Shown: positions 57,331 through 64,000 of the stretch, one piece after another
How the letters are laid out: each line of letters starts with the position of its first letter
How positions within the stretch are numbered: position 1 is the stretch's first letter
Source of the DNA: Effrenium voratum
Lineage: Eukaryota; Sar; Dinophyceae; Suessiales; Symbiodiniaceae
Assembly: GCA_963377175.1 (NCBI GenBank)
Contig: CAUJNA010000486.1
Location: 153,566-217,565 of the forward strand
Direction: 5' to 3'
Length of the DNA stretch: 64,000 nt
Position numbers and translations under genes: made by a program
The notes under the pieces: model-generated
Database searches by the model: none
What the model saw: the letters and a program-made list of their open reading frames with translations, nothing else
Told to the model about the DNA's origin: nothing

Positions 57331-57599
57331 GTGAGTGTTCATTGGGCGTCTTGAAATTGGGGAGGCGGGGGAATTGGGTGGTTTCCTTTTGGGTTCGCTT
57401 TAAAACCAACCAAAAAAGGGTGCTACTCAGCCATGGGTTTTTCTGTTTTGAGACAGGCCAGGCGTCGGATCTACCAAGGAGCCTTGGACTTGCGGAACTG
57501 CGGGTGTCGTTTGGTGAACTGATGCGCAGACTGCAAGGTTCAATCTGCCCTGCCAGTGGAGGATTTGTGATTGGTTCAGCGCCAGCAGTTTTACCCAAT

Positions 57600-57905
57600 A
57601 TATACAGATATATATATATATATATATAATGTTATATCTTTGTATGTGTACAGAATATATTTCAATATTAAATTGAAATTCCTTTCAGCCCCCTCTTAAG
57701 AACATATTTGATCATTATGTCAAAGGCCTCTGAAACTGAAGGATCTGCTTTGCATCTTCAAGGTGGGTCCCGGGAGGCAGGGAGGGTAGCATGTGTATAT
57801 GTATATAGATCTATCTCTCTCTCTCTCTCTGGATACATGTAAATATAAATATGAATATGAATATAAATAAATAAATGAATAAATAAATAAATATATATAT
57901 ATATA
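57600..57905. repeat. AT-rich microsatellites
   Basis: TA runs at 57599-57628 and 57889-57906, CT at 57808-57831 and AAATATAAATA-type runs between. Confidence 0.85.
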
Positions 57906-58135
57906 TACATACATATGGGGCGCCTACCCCAGCAGTACCTGGTTGCGCCCGTGGACGATGGCCATCAATGGCGCCGTCTGGTGGAAACATAGACGGGTCT
58001 ACCTCCATGGCGCCCACAAGGACGGTTTCTTCCTGACTCTTTCCTCCAAACATGGGGATGGCCATTCAGGCTCCCTACCATTCAGGCTCCTAAGGAGGCC
58101 CGGTGGGTTGGGTTGGGGGGGGGAGGGGGGGCTAG

Positions 58136-58199
58136 GTTTTCCGCGATGGAGAAAAGCTCGCGCGAGGCGTCCGACGCCTCGGCCCAGAGCGAGCCGGAG
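58136..58199 (+). CDS. Candidate exon: FSAMEKSSREASDASAQSEP
   Basis: GC-rich block after ggggctag, GC donor GAG|GCGGGT, phase 2 in and 0 out, matching both neighbours. Polar, probably disordered. Confidence 0.42.
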
Positions 58200-58317
58200 G
58201 CGGGTGGCCTTGAAGGGGGGGGGGGTTGGGGTGACTACATGTCTTGCGAGAATGACGTGACAATCTCCGCTTGGGCTGGGTGTCACTCTTCTTCTTGCGC
58301 TTGGCCTTAGAAAGCGC

Positions 58318-58600
58318 GTACCTCCGTTGCAAGTGGCAGCTGGCTTTCGCTGTACTCCAGACCATGCCACCATGCCTGGAGCCACGCATGGCATGTCTTC
58401 GAGGGAAGCAGTGCAGCGTGCCTTACCGCTTTTGGGAACATGCCGACAGACGCAGACATACCCCTCAGCCTGCTGCGCGCTATCGCAAATGCCTGCATGC
58501 AGGGCACGCAGTGGCGTCAGGCTTTGGCTTGTTCCCAGGCCTTTACAGGTCTGCAATGCTTCTTTGCATGGTGTGTAAGCAACAGTAGCAGGTGTTTGCC
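58318..58600 (+). pseudogene. PPR-like relic
   Basis: KWQLAFAVLQTMPPCLEP (58337) and SLLRAIANACMQGTQWRQAL (58463) resemble the dinoflagellate type of pentatricopeptide repeat (ISACEKGxQWQxALxLLxxM). The two parts are in different frames and no longer reading frame joins them, so this looks like a decayed copy. PPR proteins bind organelle RNA. Confidence 0.4.
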
Positions 58601-59300
58601 TTTGCGCATTCCATGGATGGAGTGCAGGCGCCGCTGAGCTGTGCGTTTTGTTGCGGTTTCTGGTGCTTCGGGGTGGTGTCACGCCTTCTGCCTAGACTGC
58701 AGGAGACAGAGAGCGCGCGAGAAGGCTCCCAGCTTGCCGGCAGCTGAGATAAGACTCATGGACTTGGCAGCTTAGGTTAGATTTGGGGCTGGGTCTCAAA
58801 CTCGAGTGCGATTGGACGCAGAACTTTGGTGCCAGACTGGACCAAGATTTGACTCATGAGTCCAGATCTGATTCGAATATTCCCTGAGTCAGCGCTCAAG
58901 CCACCGTCATGTACCGCAGAAGAACTGGTGCGCAAGTCCATAGCCGTATGCGCTGTGCCGATCCAGGACGCTAGCGTGGGCGATCCAGGCACGCAAATCG
59001 CACGAGCCTGAGGGTGTGTAAGCAATGTGGACTCCGGAATCAACCTGGTGGATAGGGTGCATCTCCTTGAGAACTGCGTATTCTCTAAACTAAAATAAAA
59101 TGCCCCCCCCCCCCCCCACTCATCAATCTGAGATTTGTACTTGTGTGTGTGTGGGCGCGTGTCTTTTTGGGCGCCAGTTTAAGCTTGGCTTCAAGGGACA
59201 CCAACAAGGACACCGCCATGTTTCCCGAATTTTGACACGTGGAGAGTGTGAGGCCAGGCTCTCTTCAAGTTTTCATGGCCCTCGCGACAAGGCATCGCAG

Positions 59301-59345
59301 GGCAGCAAGGGTCTGGAGAGCGGCCCTGCGGCCTTCGCCGAACAG
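59301..59345 (+). CDS. Candidate exon: GSKGLESGPAAFAEQ
   Basis: Same acceptor context as 57281, GC donor CAG|GCCAGG, phase 0 to 0, so it can follow 58136-58199. Similar in sequence to GSKENGLETG of the earlier exon. Confidence 0.42.
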
Positions 59346-60107
59346 GCCAGGGAACCTGGCCTTGGAGAAGCCGCAGATGTGACGGTTCCATGTTCGGGAT
59401 CCGATGTGGCGGGTTATCGGGGATTTGGCGAGCTATCCGGCGGTGTTCTGCAGGCAGAAAGCGACCGAGAAGGTTCCCAGCTGGTCGGCGGCTCAGGTTT
59501 GGACTGGTGGACATAGACTGGACTCAGACTGCAGATTGGACTTGGATGACTTGCTTCCATTTGCTTAAGAATACGTTCTCCTGCCCTTCTTGGTTGTAAA
59601 TGGAATCTATCACTACGGGACAGATTTTCATTTTTTCCAGGGGGCTCAAGCTAATGGAAGCTTAGGTTGGATTTCGATATTCGTTGAACGCAGATCCCGA
59701 GGATGCAGGCAGCGGAGAGCAAGGCTTGCTGATGGCGTGGGCGCTCAGATCCTTCGGTTTTGCCTGGGTCTGATAAAACGAAGGCAGCGGGGCGTGGTGG
59801 GAGCATGTAATGCAATTCAAACACGCCCTGGAAAGGAAGGCTCTGGCGAATGATCATCGCGAACCAGATAGTAGCGGCTGCAGTTGGGAACGGTGTTAAA
59901 GCGAAACCACCACAAAACAACCCTTTGGTGGCCCTTTTCAGAGATAGACGGCAAAGCAAAAAGTGAGCGTTTGTCGTTTGTTGCCTTGCCAACTTTCTAC
60001 CCAAGAGGCACTTGATTTTGCGGGTTCAACCCCTGCTTTGCATTGGGCGTCTAGAGTGCTCCTGCACTTTAACGGGCATTCAAACGAGTGTGTATGATTG
60101 TGTACAT

Positions 60108-60210
60108 ACACGCGCACACGCGCACACGCGCACGCGCATACGCGTGCACGTGCGCGCGCGCACACGCGCAGACGCGCAGACGCGCAGACGCGCACAGGCG
60201 CACACCACGC
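60108..60210. repeat. CACACGCG simple repeat
   Basis: Alternating purine-pyrimidine CACGCG/CACACGCG units, potential Z-DNA. Open Arg/Ala/His frames over it are artefacts. Confidence 0.85.
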
Positions 60211-60797
60211 GCACACGCGCACACACCCACATTGCTTTACTCTTATTTCCACTAACACGGAAGCCACCTCAGGGTCCATTTGAAGGAACATGGCCTTCTA
60301 ACATGGACCCTTTAGTCAGGACTTCCATGTGAGACAGTTAAGCGCTGGAAGGATTCGATGTGGTTTCAACCATCTCAACGTGGTGCGAACGGATTTTGCA
60401 ACCATCCACAGCGCGCATGAGGCAGAGGGCAGCATCGAACAGGCGGGGCGTTTGGGTCAGTTTCGGTCGAACGTCGGTGTTTTAGTGTTTTGTTTGTTCC
60501 TCGGGTGCCCGTTTCGGGTTTTCTGGAAACCGAAAGGAACAGCAGCAGCATTTATGATTATGAGTGCGTCTGTGCGTCTTTCACGAGGCCCCCCCCGCAA
60601 AAAAAAACCAAGGAAACCAACAAACAACACGGTGGTGCTCCTTCCATATTTTTGGTTGTTCGACACCGCTGGCCGACCTTCAAGAGAGCGGCGGTTCATT
60701 GCAACAGAAGTTTTCGTCTGGACGAGCAGACCTGCTTTCAGCCGAGTGTCCCGTAGAATCATCCAAAAAGGGGGTGGGCGACAGGTTTTCTCTGCAG

Positions 60798-60870
60798 ATT
60801 CGCATGAAGCCAACAACGAGATCCCCGAAAAGCAGATTCCTCTGCACGGTTCCAGCGTTGCTTTGGCAAG
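60798..60870 (+). CDS. Weak candidate exon
   Basis: Acceptor ggttttctctgcag. Phase 0 gives IRMKPTTRSPKSRFL, another frame gives SHEANNEIPEKQIPLHGSSV. No strong donor. Confidence 0.28.
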
Positions 60871-61270
60871 GATTTCCGCATGCCGACCTCTCGATCGCTT
60901 GCAGTAGGTGCGCGCAAGCTAGGTTTGGGGGGATAGGTCCTGAAGGTGAAACGAGCTCACTATGGTCCGGGGGCAACCAATTCCTATTTGGGTTTGTCTT
61001 TTTTGAAGGCACTCCCCCGAAATAAGTGATTTCCCTTTAAACCAACCCGAAAAAGTGCACCCTCAAAAAGAGAGAACCATTTTCCGGTTTTCACTTTGTG
61101 ATTGGCAGATAGGTTGGAGCTCAAATTCGGCATTAAGCAGCCCAAGTTAAGGATGGCTGGCTTTCGCTGGTCCGATGGGAGCACGACGGTTTTCCGACGT
61201 CCTCCAATCGGCTATTTGGTTGCATGAACTGGAGCTGAGCAACGCTGATTCAAACAAACAGATCCTTGTA

Positions 61271-61292
61271 TGTGTGTGTGTGTGTGTGTGTG
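61271..61292. repeat. GT microsatellite
   Basis: Eleven GT units in presumed non-coding DNA. Confidence 0.85.
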
Positions 61293-61478
61293 AAAGAGAA
61301 GCCAGAGACACTAAGAGGAGGCTCGTTAAACCCAATGAGACCCTTATGAGTGTGTCAAAGAGAAACCACAGAAGCCAGGAGGATGTTCTTTTCACTACAT
61401 GGGGTGCTCAGCCACGTCTAGATATGGGGTTGACTGTTGGCTCCACCTGGGGGCTGTTGATTTGCCGAATTGCACGAG

Positions 61479-61511
61479 GCCGGCAGCAACCTGAGCGAGC
61501 TGCTGGGGAAG
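61479..61511 (+). CDS. Candidate short exon: AGSNLSELLGK
   Basis: Acceptor attgcacgag, GC donor AAG|GCACGT, phase 0 to 0, coding-like codons (CTG, GAG, AGC). Unrecognised. Confidence 0.42.
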
Positions 61512-61643
61512 GCACGTGGCGTGGGGCGAAGGGACGAAGGTTGGCGAAGGGTGTCACGGTTGAATGGGGGGACTCCGAAAGTTTGGACAGACCTGTTTTG
61601 GGATGGCTTCGCTTTTGTTGGAAATCCCTCTGGCTGCCTCTTG

Positions 61644-61644
<1 letters not shown>

Positions 61645-61693
<49 letters not shown>

Positions 61694-61785
61694 ATCTCTC
61701 TCGTTCTCTCTCTCTTTCTCTCTCTTTCTCTGTGTCTCTCTCTCTCTCTCTTTCTCTGTGTCTCTCTCTGTGTGTGTGTGAGTGT
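61645..61785. repeat. CT microsatellite, 140 bases
   Basis: CT with occasional GCTC, TTTC and TGTG interruptions. Confidence 0.9.
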
Positions 61786-62230
61786 ACGTCTGGTCGCAAA
61801 GACATTCGACGCAAATTGAGTCCGGAGACATGCTTGACCGGGCAGTTCCTGTTTAGTTTCTCTTCTTTTTGATTTGAGCAGTTCGACGACGTTGTTTGGT
61901 TTAGGAGTCCCACTCAAAACAGATACGCACTAAGGTCCGATGCTCGCACCCGTCCGTTTTTCATTGGAGCGGCGAAGCCGCGCAAGTTGGATCTGTAAAC
62001 ACGTTTGACAGCCCCTCTTTTTCGGTTTTCTTCCGTTTTCTCGGATCTGAGCAGTTCGGCGACGTTGGTTGGCTTGGGGCCCCCGCAAAAACAATACATT
62101 CGAACGCTGAGTTGGAGACCACAGCTTCCGGTGTTTTCCAGCAGGGGCGTCAGGCTCGCCATACCTACCTGACGCAACGAAGCTATGGTATGGTGAGGGA
62201 AACGATCAGCCCACGTGTACCTGCAGGGAG

Positions 62231-63804
62231 ATGCGTATGATTTCAGCTGTTGGTTCCCCAATCGGAGAAAGTGATGCTGTTCTGGCTGTTGCTTCCGCTC
62301 AGCTTGTCTTTGCCTCCAAAGTGTGCTTTGGCTCACCAGACTTTGCTTGTCGCATGAACATGGGTGGCTACGGGCTGATCCCATACTTCAAAAGAGATGT
62401 CAGAGGCCTCTGCAAGATGACGGAAGAGATGCAGACGGAATCAGACTACTTTCCTCTGGGTGTACCATTTCGGCAGGGGCGCCGCTCGCGGACCTGTCGT
62501 CACTCCAGTATCGACTGGGGGCCAAGTCGCATTTTCCAATCCTTGATCCGATCGAGTCGTGTAAAGGGACAGCCTTGTACAAATCCTTGATACCCACTTT
62601 TCTGAAGAAATGGTGCCGATATTCCAACCGAGATGACTAACCTTGACTTTTCAGCCTTGTTTTCCGCTCCGAGTCACTGTGCGACAACGCAGCCTTGATT
62701 CCACAACCTTGATCTCGCAACCTTGATGTCGCACCCGTGCTTCCCACTGAACAAGATACGGGCTCAATGGTTCTTCGATGGTGTTGCGCTACCTAAGCAA
62801 CATTGGCTCAGTCGACAAGAGCCAAAGTGGATTTTGACTTGAGCCAGCTAAACGCTGTGATCGCGTGGGTGAATCAGAGCACTTGCCCAGTTTCGAATCT
62901 GACCATAGAAGAGACGGAGCCAACAAAAAGACAGAGAACCGGCGTCCCAGTTTGTGGATCCTCCGCCGGGTGCTTGGCATGTGCCACAGCCGCAAAGTCT
63001 TTCAAACGCTCCAAGAAAGAGTTACCCAAACGGGTGCTCCATTTTAGGGTTTCCCTACTGTTCAGCATAGTCCCAGCATGGCTGAGCTGGATATTCCTAC
63101 CTACATTGGCAACAAGATGAACCAGCAACATGTCACCTCACACAGTTTCCTTCTGCGCATAGCACGCACACTTGTCAAGTCAAAGATGTCCGTGAAGGAC
63201 TGCGGCCCTGTTTGGTTCTTTGAGACAGACCCGTCAGAACGGCGCGGCGTTTCGCAGCCAGAACCCAACAACGTTTTCCGTTTCCAAATGCTGAAGCTTC
63301 CAGGGCTGCGCCAGAGAGCCGGAGCAGTTCCAGTGCCATTGCCCTCTCGAGAGTGTGCCCACTGTATGTTCGCGCACGCCGCAACACCAGGAGGCCTGAA
63401 AGGCATCTTGGACAGAGGCCGCGTTCTGCCAAGCCGCGCTCACTTCGACTGGTGGCAGTGCTGGGCAGTTAGTTGCAAAAGACGACCCCGCGAATGCTTG
63501 AGAATTCGGCCGGATCCTGTGCAACACCTGGCAGGCCGCCAAAAACGAGGCCAATCTTGTTGTGTCAGGGATAGGCTGGGGCAAAGGCTGCCCAATTCGT
63601 GGTGGGGAGGATGCCGCTTTGAGAATGGCTGAGGCCGCTGGGGCTCTGAACTACTCAGCTGGAAAATGCTGGGTCATACCCTGTGCTGCTCATGTTGCGC
63701 ACGGAGTTTGCTGGGAAGCGGGGGCAAAGCCCGTAGAGTCCTGGATTCATGATCGCCAGAAGAATCAGCCGAGAAAAACATTAGCTTTTCAGTCACTTGT
63801 CTGA
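62231..63804 (+). pseudogene. Decayed copy of an apparent multicopy dinoflagellate gene
   Basis: Coding-like text runs without introns but changes frame. Successive parts: FACRMNMGGYGLIPYFKRDV (62340-62460), LSSLQYRLGAKSHFPILDPI then ESCKGTALYKSLIPTFLKKW (62490-62630), VDFDLSQLNAVIAWVNQ (62830-62880), MAELDIPTYIGNKMNQQH (63078), HAATPGGLKGILDRGRVLP (63378-63435), and NTWQAAKNEANLVVSGIGWG (63520-63585). A stop interrupts the last frame near 63498. From memory, proteins with these strings occur in many copies in Symbiodinium genomes. The HAT-x-x-GLxGILxxG string resembles a short ADP-ribosyltransferase-type fold motif. Function unknown. Confidence 0.5.
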
Positions 63805-63919
63805 GGCTGCTCCAGTAGAGTTGATCTTGGCCAGAGTGCGCAAGACCATTCTCGTGTTCAGGGTGTCTTTTCGCTGTCCTCTGAAGTTTTTGGCTCGCAG
63901 TTGCAACGCGCTTGAAAAG

Positions 63920-64000
63920 ATGTCGTGGTGGTCTAGTACCGACTGGCAGTCATGGCAAGGATGGCAGGACTCATGGTCCCAACACCGTCAGCGCGACCCG
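63920..64000 (+). CDS. Start of a Trp-rich ORF, cut by the window end
   Basis: ATG at 63920 opens MSWWSSTDWQSWQGWQDSWS and stays open to the last base. The frame is also open upstream to about 63790 (LILARVRKTILVFRVSFRCP), so this Met may be internal. Trp-rich W-x-x-W starts are common in dinoflagellate repeat-family proteins. Could be the 5' end of another copy of the family at 62231. Confidence 0.4.
   Translation, partial: MSWWSSTDWQSWQGWQDSWSQHRQRDP

Noticed and set aside
57943..58065. Open frame NGAVWWKHRRVYLHGAHKDG
   Set aside because: The reverse strand is equally coding-like and the exon chain 57281-58136 joins in phase without it. No safe donor.
60329..60907. 192-codon open frame
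   Set aside because: Crosses a MITE-like copy, an A-rich run and a presumed intron. Competing frames are equally open, so a chance frame.
61408..61917. Reverse frames of 137-169 codons rich in Arg/Glu
   Set aside because: Produced by the CT microsatellite at 61645-61785.

Overview
The window looks like nuclear DNA of a dinoflagellate, most like Symbiodiniaceae/Suessiales. Three things point there. Coding sequence comes in short GC-rich exons (21 to about 150 bases) scattered through long introns and all read on the + strand. Introns start with GC or GA as often as with GT, and all end in AG. A degenerate copy of the dinoflagellate spliced leader sits directly in front of an intronless gene. 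Long microsatellites, minisatellites and interstitial CCCTAAA-like tracts fill the non-coding space. There is no rRNA, tRNA, CRISPR array or bacterial-type operon that I can see.

Layout. (1) 208-5900: the 3' part of a 12-exon gene. Its spliced product has an EF-hand, then a basic helix and acidic block, then an LPSG...R...KQR region. These match the C-terminal half of the 60S-ribosome biogenesis factor REI1/ZNF622. All 11 introns keep the reading frame. (2) 6412-26352: about 15 short candidate exons on + that I cannot assign to a family, including one that starts right after a possible trans-splice acceptor and carries an apparent frameshift. A 6-kb stretch (20148-26296) without exons is full of satellites and holds a fold-back element. 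(3) 28159-52564: exons of a PhoD-like metallophosphoesterase (N-terminal beta domain, WKEL, YREYQRSLW, HRYGPATILVLDTKG, LSEKQWEAIDE, LLLVSDTP). The metal-binding HxGD position reads QVGRS, so the enzyme may be inactive. (4) 51748-52305: an intact intronless MAPEG-family membrane protein lying inside an intron of the PhoD-like gene and preceded by a relic spliced leader, so a nested retrogene. (5) 52565-61511: a tandem segmental duplication, a few more phase-compatible exons of unknown identity, and a PPR-like relic. (6) 62231-63804: a decayed copy of what appears to be a multicopy dinoflagellate gene, followed at 63920 by the start of a tryptophan-rich ORF that runs off the window.

Exon edges were set by eye from splice motifs, phase agreement and codon style. 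Family names rest on motif recall, without any database search. Exons of region 2 and those after 52564 are the least certain, and I cannot tell whether region 2 and the PhoD-like exons form one transcript. Transcript data would settle the gene models.
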